DNA of 9,780 nucleotides from Pseudomonadota bacterium (GCA_026388865.1 JAPLIX010000013.1:880-10659); one strand, 5' to 3'; shown: positions 1 through 5,938, counted from the stretch's first letter. Notes: generated from the letters alone by a model not told the origin. Program-made: numbers and translations.

Positions 1-194
1 ACAATAAATCCACAAACTCCCAAAACAACCATATTTTTGGAACCTATGTACTCAAGCTGGAAAGTTCCTGAGTTCAAGGGTTATAAATGTATAATTACTT
101 TTCTGGAGGTCACAGAGTATTTCTCCGAGGCCTCGGTGGTTTCATATTGTTCCTTTGTTTTTCATAGAACTTTTGACAATAACCGTTCGTTTTG
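1..194. other. AT-rich non-coding flank downstream of the porin
   Basis: I see no gene, tRNA or clear intrinsic terminator in this stretch. The only structured element is the palindromic repeat copy at 111-145. The left end is AT-rich with no convincing ribosome-binding site or open frame. The porin ends at 195, so this is its 3' flank on the minus strand. Confidence 0.5.
111..145. repeat. Dispersed palindromic repeat, copy A
   Basis: This 35-bp stretch starts CACAGAG and ends GGTTTCAT. It has a perfect 12-bp palindrome, CCGAGGCCTCGG, at 125-136. It aligns without gaps to 5103-5137, with about 28 of 35 positions identical and both ends conserved. That makes it a degenerate copy of a small dispersed repeat rather than a chance hairpin. 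It lies about 50 bp beyond the porin stop and could act as a weak hairpin at the end of that transcript, but there is no T-tract. Confidence 0.55.
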
Positions 195-1607
195 TCAGAA
201 TGCCAGCTGAAATCTCGTTACCCATGCGTTTTCGATGTCATCATAATAGCCAATTCCTTCAGGGTCTGTTCCGTAATAGAGCGGCTGGCTGAACCACGTT
301 CTGCTGTAATTCAGGGAAAACCGCATCTGCTGGTTCAAATACCAGTTCAAAGCCACGGTAAAAGACGTAGCTCTTCTGACGCTGTCACCCGGCTCAACCA
401 GGGATGAATAGACAATCGGGGACCCGCTGAACTGCTGATATTGGAAACCGATGCCCAGTGCTCCCCACCTGCGCTGCCGCACATCAAAATTGCATTTCGG
501 CGTTATCCCCTGCAGAAGACCGTTCTTAAATACCGGGTGTTCGCCGGTGAGCATGTAAAACATGTTTACATACCAGGCCCTGAGAGAAAAATTAAACGGC
601 TCGGTGTCTGTATATTTCAGCCGCGTGTAATTGTTTTTGAAGAACTCGCCCATGATCGCAAACGGGCCGTATGTATAGGCTACATCAAAATTCATTCCGT
701 GGAGCTTGCCGATATCCTGCAGGACATTGAACTTGGTCTGAGCTGCCACGGAAAAGAAGGTGGTCTGGGCGGGTGTCTTAATGTTAATCTTAAAATCCGA
801 AGTGGTAGGGTTGGAGTAGAGAAAGCTTCCGCCGAGCTGCAGCCCGTTAAGCAGCGCGGGGCCGAAATTTTTAAATGGTATAACGACCAAACGGCCGGTG
901 GCCTGCTTGTCATTGGCCTGGCCCCTTCGGTACGCGTCGGTGCCGTCGCCGTTAAACACCCCGGCGCTGTACAGGAGCGAGTCTTTCAGCAGGTTGCCGT
1001 ACACCATAAATCCCACATCCCGGCCGGGGGTAAGGTAGTAGCCGAAGGACCGCTCGTTGAAGAAAAGGTTTTTGTCAGCGATCAGCTGCTCAAGGCTGTA
1101 GGGCTCCTTGAACTGCCCGGCCTGAAATTTTATATAAGGGAAATACTCATAATTCATGTACGCATCAACCAGACGGTTGTTGCTTGCACCCTCAAACTCT
1201 CCTTCCAATTTGAAATTAAAATCCCTGAAGAGCCTGCCCGATATACATAAGCGGGCCCGCCTGATATCAAAGTCATTCTTTATGGGATAATGGCGCTCAA
1301 ACTGCGTGAAATCTGTTTGTATTAAACCGCCGAGGCTGATATCAAAACTTTTATCATTGGTGCGAAAATGCAGGCCGTCGTCATAGGCTACCGTGACTTC
1401 ACGGGCTTCTTTCTTTTCCTGTTTTTTTGCTACCTGCTTATCTTCTTCATCAAGCGTCGCTTTAATTTCCCGCACCTGCTCCTCGGTCAGGGCCCCGTTT
1501 TTTTTCAGAAACTCGAGCAGTTTCTGGTCAGCAAGCGGGCCGGCAAAGGTCAGAGCTGGAGAGGCAAGAAAAATAAGTACAGCGATACGGAGCAGCAGGT
1601 TTTTCAT
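195..1607 (-). CDS. OprO/OprP-type outer-membrane porin under cofactor riboswitch control
   Basis: This is probably an outer-membrane beta-barrel channel for small anions. The protein is about 470 aa from the ATG at 1607. That start has GAAGGA just upstream and begins a typical signal peptide (MKNLLLRIAVLIFLASPALTFA). An ATG in the same frame at 1703 lies upstream of the leader terminator and is unlikely. After the signal comes a short charged, coiled-coil-like stretch (LLEFLKKNGALTEEQVREIK), as in many OprP-family porins. The barrel follows, with family-like motifs: LGGLIQTDF, DIRRARL, GQFKEPYSLEQL, NERSFGYYLTPGRDVGFMVYG, and a C-terminal FQLAF ending in phenylalanine. OprP/OprO are phosphate and polyphosphate porins. 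The riboswitch leader and the molybdenum genes nearby suggest molybdate or tungstate as cargo here, but that is inference. The pore specificity residues cannot be read from sequence alone. Confidence 0.9.
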   Translation of the reverse strand: MKNLLLRIAVLIFLASPALTFAGPLADQKLLEFLKKNGALTEEQVREIKATLDEEDKQVAKKQEKKEAREVTVAYDDGLHFRTNDKSFDISLGGLIQTDFTQFERHYPIKNDFDIRRARLCISGRLFRDFNFKLEGEFEGASNNRLVDAYMNYEYFPYIKFQAGQFKEPYSLEQLIADKNLFFNERSFGYYLTPGRDVGFMVYGNLLKDSLLYSAGVFNGDGTDAYRRGQANDKQATGRLVVIPFKNFGPALLNGLQLGGSFLYSNPTTSDFKINIKTPAQTTFFSVAAQTKFNVLQDIGKLHGMNFDVAYTYGPFAIMGEFFKNNYTRLKYTDTEPFNFSLRAWYVNMFYMLTGEHPVFKNGLLQGITPKCNFDVRQRRWGALGIGFQYQQFSGSPIVYSSLVEPGDSVRRATSFTVALNWYLNQQMRFSLNYSRTWFSQPLYYGTDPEGIGYYDDIENAWVTRFQLAF

Positions 1608-1659
1608 GGTCATTCCTTCGCATGCACGGGAGAGATAATAAGGGTAAGTCGGTGAAAAT

Positions 1660-1693
1660 AAAAAAAAGCCAATACCGTGTTTGGGATATTGGC
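1660..1693 (-). terminator. Intrinsic terminator in the porin leader (attenuator)
   Basis: Read on the minus strand, GCCAATA (1693-1687) pairs with TATTGGC (1674-1668). The loop is 12 nt and T8 follows directly (1667-1660), then ATTTT. Two further C-G pairs can form inside the loop around a one-base bulge. It lies upstream of the porin start codon and downstream of the riboswitch aptamer, so it would end transcription before the gene. Its loop contains CCAAACACGG (1684-1675), the exact reverse complement of aptamer bases 1734-1725. Pairing of those two arms would block the terminator stem. Confidence 0.85.
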
Positions 1694-1734
1694 CTGAAAC
1701 CATCTCGTCGCTTTTCTCTCCTTTCCAAACACGG
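1675..1734 (-). promoter_or_regulatory. Antiterminator pairing: aptamer 3' region with terminator loop
   Basis: CCGTGTTTGG at 1734-1725 (minus strand) and CCAAACACGG at 1684-1675 are perfectly complementary over 10 bp. The first arm is inside the conserved 3' part of the Moco aptamer. The second fills most of the terminator loop. A 10-bp helix through a 12-nt loop cannot easily coexist with the 7-bp terminator stem. The sequence therefore implies two alternative folds: aptamer plus terminator (OFF), or antiterminator (ON). Confidence 0.75.
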
Positions 1735-1817
1735 GAGGCAGCAGCTTTTCAGATACTGCCATATCGGCCATTGTTCATAGCTGAAAGCTTTAGAACAGAA
1801 TGGCTCGGAGAGGCTCT
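1716..1817 (-). promoter_or_regulatory. Moco RNA (molybdenum/tungsten cofactor) riboswitch aptamer
   Basis: The minus-strand leader matches the E. coli moaA Moco aptamer as I remember it. Both open with GCCTCT, have an internal CAATG, then a hairpin ending in GCC, followed by TCCCGT-T-TGGAAAGG. Here the bases are CTGCCTCCCGTGTTTGG then AAAGGAGAG. P1 is CTCTCC (1812-1807) with GGAGAG (1721-1716), 6 bp. The next helix is GCCAT (1804-1800) with ATGGC (1771-1767), continued by TGTTC (1797-1793) with GAACA (1776-1772) and an apical AGC/GCT. The 3' hairpin is GGCAG (1760-1756) with CTGCC (1741-1737). The E. coli side hairpin formed by CAAT...ATTG (P3) is absent. Moco RNAs usually precede Mo-cofactor synthesis or molybdate transport genes. 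Here the gene downstream is a porin. The assignment rests on recalled sequence and base pairing. Confidence 0.85.
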
Positions 1818-1830
1818 ATTTACTTCTGTC

Positions 1831-1860
1831 TATATATAATTGTTTCCTTATACCTGTCAA
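1831..1860 (-). promoter_or_regulatory. Sigma70-like promoter for the porin transcript
   Basis: On the minus strand a perfect TTGACA (1860-1855) is followed after 16-18 nt by an AT-rich -10 region. TATATA can be read at either 1838-1833 or 1836-1831. Transcription would start near 1825, a few bases before the first aptamer helix. That is the expected arrangement for a leader riboswitch and supports both calls. Confidence 0.7.
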
Positions 1861-1933
1861 GAAAAATGAAGATTCGATGCGGGGCCTGATAAAAGCTGTA
1901 GTGCATTGCCGCAAGATCGTCGGAATTAATCGC

Positions 1934-1963
1934 TTGACACTTAGTTTAAAAAATTTGCATATT
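1934..1963 (+). promoter_or_regulatory. Sigma70-like promoter for the aldo/keto reductase
   Basis: A perfect TTGACA (1934-1939) is followed after 18 nt by CATATT (1958-1963), which matches four of six consensus -10 bases. It gives a leader of about 60 nt before the ATG at 2031. It diverges from the porin promoter, with about 73 bp between the two -35 boxes. No operator palindrome is obvious between them. Confidence 0.6.
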
Positions 1964-2030
1964 TAATTTCAGATTTTCTTGTAAGGATACTCCGGCTGAA
2001 GAATATGGGGACAATTCGAGGGAAACTGGC

Positions 2031-3092
2031 ATGAGATACAAACGTCTGGGAAGAACAAATCTGGAGCTGTCGGTAATTTCTTTCGGCGGGCTGGCGCTCT
2101 TTTTTAAAGAGATCGACGAAGCCACGGCCCTCATAGAGGCAGCGCTTGACGAGGGCATCAACTATATTGACTGTGACGAGGCCGGGAACCAGTTTGTTCC
2201 CGCGCTGGTCTATGAGGACACGCGGAACAAGCTCGGGCCGGTGTTGAAAAGAAGAAGAAACGAGCTGGTGGTCGGCATAAAATCGATGTTTGCCAAGAAG
2301 GAGGACGTGGCCCGGGATATTGATAAGGCCCTGGAATATATTTTCAAGGGAACCGGCAAAGAGAAGATTGACATATTCCATTTGGCGCACGTGGATGTGG
2401 ACGAAAAGCTGGACCTGCTGCTTTCTCCCGCCGGCGGCCTGGCCGCGGTTGATGAAGCGCGGCAGCAGGGAAAGCTTGATCATGTTCTGGTTGCCTCGCA
2501 CAATCCGAAAGTACTCCTGCGCGCCCTGAAGACCGGCCAATTTGACGTGGCGGAATTTCCTTTTACCATCATCGAGCAGGACTATCTCAAGGAAGTGGTG
2601 CCCTACTGCCGGGAGCATGATATCGGAACCATTGCCATGAAGCCGCTCGGCGGCGGGCAGCTCACCCAGCGCGCGGACCTGTGCATCCGCTGGATCATGA
2701 ACCATGATGTGGATATTATTATTCCGGGAATGAAGACAATGGAAGAATTAAAGCAGAATATCCAGCCCGGGCACAACTACGTCCCGCTGTCTCAGGAGGA
2801 GCTTAAAGAGCTTGAGGAAATCGCCCGCCCCATCGGCCAGGAATACTGCCACCGCTGCGGCTACTGCCTGCCGTGCTCCCAGGGCATACACATTTTCAGC
2901 CAGATCGATATGTATAAGACCGCGACCATCTCGCTGGAGCAGAAACGAAGCCTCTATAAGCAGATGAAGGCGCGCGGAGCAAAGACCGCGGGTGACTGTG
3001 TTGCCTGCGGGCTCTGTATTGAGAAGTGTCCTTTTAAGCTGCCGATCCCGGAGATACTGGAGAGGGCAGATAAGGCGCTGTCAGGGGAATAG
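2031..3092 (+). CDS. Aldo/keto reductase with C-terminal Fe-S (ferredoxin-like) domain
   Basis: This is an oxidoreductase of 353 aa: an AKR TIM barrel joined to a cysteine-rich tail. It belongs to the 'predicted aldo/keto reductase, ferredoxin-like' group common in anaerobes. The barrel covers about residues 1-265. A likely catalytic tetrad is Asp47, Tyr61 (in YEDTRNKLG), Lys84 and His120 (FHLAHVD). The Asp-Tyr spacing is longer than the usual AKR pattern. The tail has C273-x2-C276-x2-C279-x2-C282, then a classic 4Fe-4S motif C323-x2-C326-x2-C329-x3-C333-P. GAGGG about 8 nt before the ATG supports the start. The gene stands alone on the plus strand, divergent from the porin and convergent with mocA, 30 nt away. 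The substrate is unknown. A redox role for the clusters is inferred, and any link to molybdenum metabolism is positional only. Confidence 0.88.
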   Translation: MRYKRLGRTNLELSVISFGGLALFFKEIDEATALIEAALDEGINYIDCDEAGNQFVPALVYEDTRNKLGPVLKRRRNELVVGIKSMFAKKEDVARDIDKALEYIFKGTGKEKIDIFHLAHVDVDEKLDLLLSPAGGLAAVDEARQQGKLDHVLVASHNPKVLLRALKTGQFDVAEFPFTIIEQDYLKEVVPYCREHDIGTIAMKPLGGGQLTQRADLCIRWIMNHDVDIIIPGMKTMEELKQNIQPGHNYVPLSQEELKELEEIARPIGQEYCHRCGYCLPCSQGIHIFSQIDMYKTATISLEQKRSLYKQMKARGAKTAGDCVACGLCIEKCPFKLPIPEILERADKALSGE

Positions 3093-3122
3093 CAGCAATT
3101 AACGGAGAGAAGTAACGGGGTA

Positions 3123-3701
3123 TCAATTGTTTCCCTTGATTCTCCGGTAGTCCTCTTCAGTGTCAATATCAGCTCCTGACATCTTTTCGTCGATGCTCAC
3201 CAGGTTCACCCGGTCCGGCATCTTTTCAATGAGAACCCGGCCGCCCCGGTCTCCGTCCAAAGCAAGAAGGAGTTCTTTCATTGATGAGGGAAATAGTGCC
3301 GGGTTTCCTCTGGTGTTGTTATAAACGGGAACGATGATTGAATGAGGGTCCTGTTGGAAGGTGTCTATTAATATATCTATAGTGGCAGGGTTTAAGAAGG
3401 GCTGGTCTCCCACCATGAACATAAACGCATCAGTCTTAGGATGGGCCGAATTAATCCCCAGCTTTATGGCAGCGCTCTGCCCTTCTTCAGCCCGGCCGTT
3501 ATACACCGATGTTATCCCGTATTTTCTTCCGATCTTCTCTATTTCTTCCTTTTGATATATCAGGATAACTTCGTCAAGACGTGATGCCCGGGCAGCGCGT
3601 ATTACCCTTTCCACCAGGGCAATGCCGTTGACCGGCAGCAGGAGCTTTTCCTGCTCCATGCGCTTTGAGAAACCGGACGCCAGGATTATACCTGAAATCA
3701 T
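3123..3701 (-). CDS. mocA: MocA-like molybdenum cofactor cytidylyltransferase
   Basis: This nucleotidyltransferase-fold protein (192 aa, the usual length for the family) probably transfers CMP or another nucleotide to molybdopterin for xanthine dehydrogenase/CO dehydrogenase-type enzymes. The N-terminal signature LASGFSKRM (7-15) with EKLLLP (18-23) matches the family's LAxGxSxRMGxxKLLLP pattern, except that Glu-Gln replaces the usual Met-Gly part. GRAEEGQSAAIKLG (69-82) and MVGDQPF (96-102, with the metal-binding Asp99) follow. GNPALFP (132-138), GDRGGR (150-155) and DIDTEEDY (178-185) complete the pattern. It is the last gene of the operon, 13 nt after yqeC. No strong ribosome-binding site precedes the ATG, so it may depend on translational coupling. 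Close relatives occur beside yqeB and yqeC in selenium-dependent hydroxylase loci, so a role specific to that cofactor is possible. Confidence 0.87.
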   Translation of the reverse strand: MISGIILASGFSKRMEQEKLLLPVNGIALVERVIRAARASRLDEVILIYQKEEIEKIGRKYGITSVYNGRAEEGQSAAIKLGINSAHPKTDAFMFMVGDQPFLNPATIDILIDTFQQDPHSIIVPVYNNTRGNPALFPSSMKELLLALDGDRGGRVLIEKMPDRVNLVSIDEKMSGADIDTEEDYRRIKGNN

Positions 3702-3714
3702 ACTTATTGAAAGG

Positions 3715-4467
3715 TTATGGATATATTCTGTTGCAGGCCATTGAGGCTATCACGCATTTTGTGACCGGAATGCTGTCCCGTTGCAGAAGACTGATAAGGA
3801 TATTTCCCGCGCTGGCTTTGCGCCGGGAATCTTCCGCTTTATTCAGCACCACATATTTTTTGCATCCATCCGGCACACCCTTGAAAAGTCCCTGTGCAGA
3901 CACTACCAGCTCGACCACTGCTTCCTCATCAATCATTTCTCCCGGCCGGCGCTGCACCACGTCGCAGAACTGCTCCAGGCGGTGCACATAATCCTCTGTG
4001 ATGGGATTTCCGACAGCATCAAGACCGATCACGCCGATGGCCTTCGTAGCATTGTCCGGCACAACCGGTTCATAGGCGGCAGGAGCTTTTATGGGCTTGT
4101 GCTTGGCGCCGTCGCACTCGACCAGTATGCAGTCAAACCTTTTTCCCTCGTACAGCTTCGCGATACATTCCCGGTCAATGCCAGAGAGCTTCCGCTCTTT
4201 AATAATATCGCCGCCAAGGCCGATAATTCTTCCCGGTTCCGCATGCTTCAGAATGCCGGTATCCGCCGAGCCATCTATGATGACTTCATCACACTCGCTT
4301 GCAGAAGGATAGTATATATTGGTGGTGGTGGTGACGAGAACGCTCTTGCCGCGGGCTTTTAATTCCTGCGCCAGAGCAAACATGGTGGTTGTTTTCCCCC
4401 CAGCCCCCACCAGGCAGATAAGCTCGTGCTGAGAAAGATCTATATCAAAAGCATCAACTATATTCAT
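3715..4467 (-). CDS. yqeC: YqeC family selenium-dependent molybdenum hydroxylase accessory protein
   Basis: The protein is 250 aa with a P-loop near the N-terminus, CLVGAGGKTTTMF (Walker A GAGGKTT at 21-27). Then come VLVTTTTNIYYP, GLGGDIIKERKLSGID, ILVECDGAKHKPIKAPAAYEPVVP, IGVIGLDAVG and VVLNKAED. This order is typical of the YqeC family. Comparative genomics links yqeC to organisms that use selenium in molybdenum hydroxylases, but its biochemical step is not established. It lies 12 nt downstream of the XdhC N-domain gene and 13 nt upstream of mocA. This is the usual neighbourhood and supports the assignment. The ribosome-binding site is weak (GAAAG just before the ATG). Confidence 0.88.
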   Translation of the reverse strand: MNIVDAFDIDLSQHELICLVGAGGKTTTMFALAQELKARGKSVLVTTTTNIYYPSASECDEVIIDGSADTGILKHAEPGRIIGLGGDIIKERKLSGIDRECIAKLYEGKRFDCILVECDGAKHKPIKAPAAYEPVVPDNATKAIGVIGLDAVGNPITEDYVHRLEQFCDVVQRRPGEMIDEEAVVELVVSAQGLFKGVPDGCKKYVVLNKAEDSRRKASAGNILISLLQRDSIPVTKCVIASMACNRIYP

Positions 4468-4479
4468 GGGCTTTCATAA

Positions 4480-4800
4480 TCAGAAATAGGGTTCAACAAA
4501 AATCAACATCTTCCCACCGCACACATCCCCGCCGCGGGTGCCGAGATCATCGCTCAAGTCGGCCTCAATAAGCGCCGGCTTTTTCTCGGTGAGCAGGCAG
4601 CGCAGCGCTGCGCTGCGCACCTGGTTTTCACCGCAGCCGCCGCCCACGGAGCCCCAGGTCTTGCCGTCCGCGCTGATAATCATCTTAGCGCCGATCTCCC
4701 GCGGGGTGGAGCCCGCTGCATTGACAATGGTTGCAAGGCATACCGGAATGCCCTGTTTTTGAAAATCCACCAGCTGCTCGAATATATTTTTATCGGTCAT
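4480..4800 (-). CDS. Stand-alone XdhC/CoxI N-terminal domain protein
   Basis: At 106 aa this is only the N-terminal domain of the XdhC/CoxI family. XdhC proteins bind Mo cofactor and help its sulfuration and insertion into xanthine dehydrogenase-type enzymes. Visible motifs are IPVCLATIVNAAGSTPREIGAKM, GSVGGGCGENQV, and DVCGGKMLIFVEP at the end. The cysteines in GGGCGE and DVCGG are the natural candidates for cofactor or sulfur handling. There is no Rossmann C-terminal domain; the gene stops right after the domain. AAGGAG lies 6 nt before the ATG. The upstream neighbour has a good Rossmann domain but a degraded N-domain, so the two may work as a split XdhC. This start lies next to the non-coding insertion (4824-5167). 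Confidence 0.88.
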   Translation of the reverse strand: MTDKNIFEQLVDFQKQGIPVCLATIVNAAGSTPREIGAKMIISADGKTWGSVGGGCGENQVRSAALRCLLTEKKPALIEADLSDDLGTRGGDVCGGKMLIFVEPYF

Positions 4801-4811
4801 GCGCTGCTCCT

Positions 4812-4823
4812 TACCGCATTGCT
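4812..4823. repeat. 12-bp direct repeat flanking the insertion, left copy
   Basis: TACCGCATTGCT occurs here and again at 5168-5179. On the minus strand it reads AGC AAT GCG GTA (Ser-Asn-Ala-Val). In the right copy these codons are in frame near the end of the upstream xdhC-like gene. In the left copy the same frame continues AGG AGC AGC GCA TGA, and that TGA overlaps the ATG of the next gene as ATGA. This is what a target-site duplication within the end of the upstream gene would leave. Confidence 0.5.
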
Positions 4824-4830
4824 AAACTAA

Positions 4831-4877
4831 CCACAGAGTGCACAGAGACCTTTTTGTTTTTCTCCTCCGTGCACTCT
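4831..4877. repeat. Hairpin repeat CCACAGAG...GTGCACTCT
   Basis: AGAGTGCAC (4835-4843) and GTGCACTCT (4869-4877) form a perfect 9-bp inverted repeat around a 25-nt pyrimidine-rich (plus strand) loop. It shares the CCACAGAG-type terminus with 5103-5137 in opposite orientation. There is no T-tract after either arm, so I do not call it a terminator. Confidence 0.55.
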
Positions 4878-4978
4878 AAAGCAATTATGTTCTTGTTACC
4901 TCTATCTTAGTTTGTTCCGCAGGGAAATGCAGTCGGAACGCTTTAAACGCCTGGGAACATATGTTTGATATTTCTGGA

Positions 4979-5016
4979 GCGCATTTATGCGTGCCTGTTT
5001 CGCGGCTGAAGCCGCT
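4979..5016. repeat. Two adjacent REP-like palindromes
   Basis: CGCAT (4980-4984) pairs with ATGCG (4987-4991). Ten bases later GCGGCT (5002-5007) pairs with AGCCGC (5010-5015) across GA. The second has the look of the GCGGCTGAAGCCGC intergenic palindromes seen scattered in many proteobacterial genomes. Both lie inside the non-coding gap. Confidence 0.4.
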
Positions 5017-5102
5017 CCTTGTCCCTCTGTTTCTGGTGCAGTGTGAGATTAAAAATCCTGATTTCCTGAGTTTTAGATTTTATATTCTGCCCTTTTAGAG
5101 AA

Positions 5103-5137
5103 CACAGAGGGTTTTTCCGTGCTCTCTGTGGTTTCAT
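5103..5137. repeat. Dispersed palindromic repeat, copy B
   Basis: CACAGAG (5103-5109) and CTCTGTG (5124-5130) form a 7-bp hairpin, and the repeat ends GGTTTCAT. It is the same length as 111-145 and about 80% identical to it, and it is inverted relative to the CCACAGAG end at 4831. It lies 13 bp beyond the stop codon of the xdhC-like gene on its 3' side. Confidence 0.55.
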
Positions 5138-5149
5138 CCAGCTTCCCTT

Positions 5150-5920
5150 TTATAGAGCTTTTGCCAGTACCGCATTGCTCAAAGCTTTTGCCTGGCCAAC
5201 GCCCTTGCGCCGCACGCAGACAAGCTCGGCGGCAATGGAGAGGGCGATTTCTTCCGGCGATTCAGCGCCGATGGGAATGCCGATCGGTGTGCAGACATCC
5301 GCCAGCCGCTGCGCCGGTATCCCCTTCTTTGCCAGCAGCTCAAGTACAAAGCTGACCCTGCGGCGGCTGCCGATGAGGCCGATATAAGCTGTTTCATGCG
5401 GGATGATTTCTGTCAGGCACTCGGTGTCATGCTCGTGCCCGCGGGTAATTATAACAATAAAGGTAGCACGGTTTATGGGGATTTGCCGCAGGGCAGGAAT
5501 AAAATCTTTAGCAATGACTTCACACTCGGGGAATCGCTGCTGGTCTGCAAAGTCCGGCCGGTCATCAAGTACGGTCACGCTGAAGCCGACCTCCCGCGCG
5601 AACCGGGCCAGCGGGATTGCGATGTGTCCTGCCCCGCAGATGACCAGGTGCGCCTGGGCGGAAATGATATCAAAAAAGACCTTTAGCCCCGGGCGTATCT
5701 CGCTGGTCTGTTTTTTCTGAGCCTTCAGACACGCCTGCCCCCGGCTGCGTATCAGCTCATCAACATCAGCATGCCCTGTGCCGTATTCGAGTATGCCGCC
5801 GGGAAATACTATGGACTTATGGCCGGGGGGGATTGCTTCATCGTTTGATGATATAACCGTGGCAAGACAGAATAGCTGTGCCTGTGCAAGCAGGTCGTTT
5901 ATCCGGCTGATTATGTTCAT
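5150..5920 (-). CDS. XdhC family protein with intact Rossmann domain and degraded N-domain
   Basis: This 256-aa protein probably helps load or sulfurate Mo cofactor. Its C-terminal XdhC Rossmann domain is complete: LVICGAGHIAIPLARFA (92-108), VTVLDDRPDFA (115-125), FIVIITRGHEHD (154-165), YIGLIGSRRRV (179-189), and PIGIPIGAESPEEIALSIA (212-230). The N-terminal 85 residues align only loosely to the XdhC_CoxI domain. They lack the GSxPRxxGAxM, GGGxxE and CGG motifs found in the other two XdhC genes here. The small N-domain protein downstream may complement it. The start codon lies 18 nt after the fusion gene and has only a weak ribosome-binding site. The last residues (LAKAL) appear to come from the insertion junction; the earlier C-terminus was probably SNAVRSSA. 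Confidence 0.87.
   Translation of the reverse strand: MNIISRINDLLAQAQLFCLATVISSNDEAIPPGHKSIVFPGGILEYGTGHADVDELIRSRGQACLKAQKKQTSEIRPGLKVFFDIISAQAHLVICGAGHIAIPLARFAREVGFSVTVLDDRPDFADQQRFPECEVIAKDFIPALRQIPINRATFIVIITRGHEHDTECLTEIIPHETAYIGLIGSRRRVSFVLELLAKKGIPAQRLADVCTPIGIPIGAESPEEIALSIAAELVCVRRKGVGQAKALSNAVLAKAL
5168..5179. repeat. 12-bp direct repeat flanking the insertion, right copy
   Basis: TACCGCATTGCT is identical to 4812-4823. It lies inside the coding end of the xdhC-like gene (minus-strand Ser-Asn-Ala-Val). After it the gene runs only five more codons before TAA. Confidence 0.5.
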
Positions 5921-5938
5921 ACTGATAGCTCATGTTTT

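Larger units (their letters stand above)
4824..5167. mobile_element. Putative 344-bp non-coding insertion (MITE-like) within the operon
   Basis: I see no credible gene in the only large gap of an otherwise tight operon. It is bounded by a 12-bp direct repeat. Near its ends are inverted 15-mers, AACCACAGAGTGCAC (4829-4843) and the complement of GTGCTCTCTGTGGTT (5119-5133), matching at 14 of 15 positions. Each end also forms its own hairpin. Two palindromes (4979-4992 and 5002-5015) lie in the middle. No transposase is present, so if mobile it would depend on one elsewhere. The terminal repeats sit 5 bp and 34 bp inside the direct repeats rather than at the exact edges, which is the weak point. 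A composite of two dispersed hairpin repeats is the alternative. Confidence 0.45.

Noticed and set aside
441..1250. Long plus-strand open frame (269 codons) antisense to the porin
   Set aside because: It is a shadow of the porin gene. It has no family resemblance, and the opposite strand shows a full signal peptide and porin motifs.
1608..1703. N-terminal extension of the porin from the ATG at 1703
   Set aside because: It would start upstream of the leader terminator and precede the signal peptide by 32 residues with no ribosome-binding site. The ATG at 1607 has GAAGGA and begins the signal peptide.
1716..1817. c-di-GMP, TPP, cobalamin, SAM or fluoride riboswitch
   Set aside because: Their hallmark conserved blocks, as I know them, are absent, while the Moco RNA blocks are present in order.
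1941..2705. 254-codon minus-strand frame across the aldo/keto reductase
   Set aside because: The plus-strand product has clear AKR and 4Fe-4S motifs; the antisense frame has none.
3093..3122. Bidirectional terminator between the reductase and mocA
   Set aside because: Only a weak GGAGA...TCTCC pairing with many mismatches and no T-run can be drawn.
4831..4877. Intrinsic terminator between the XdhC genes
   Set aside because: The hairpin has a 25-nt loop and no T-tract on either strand.
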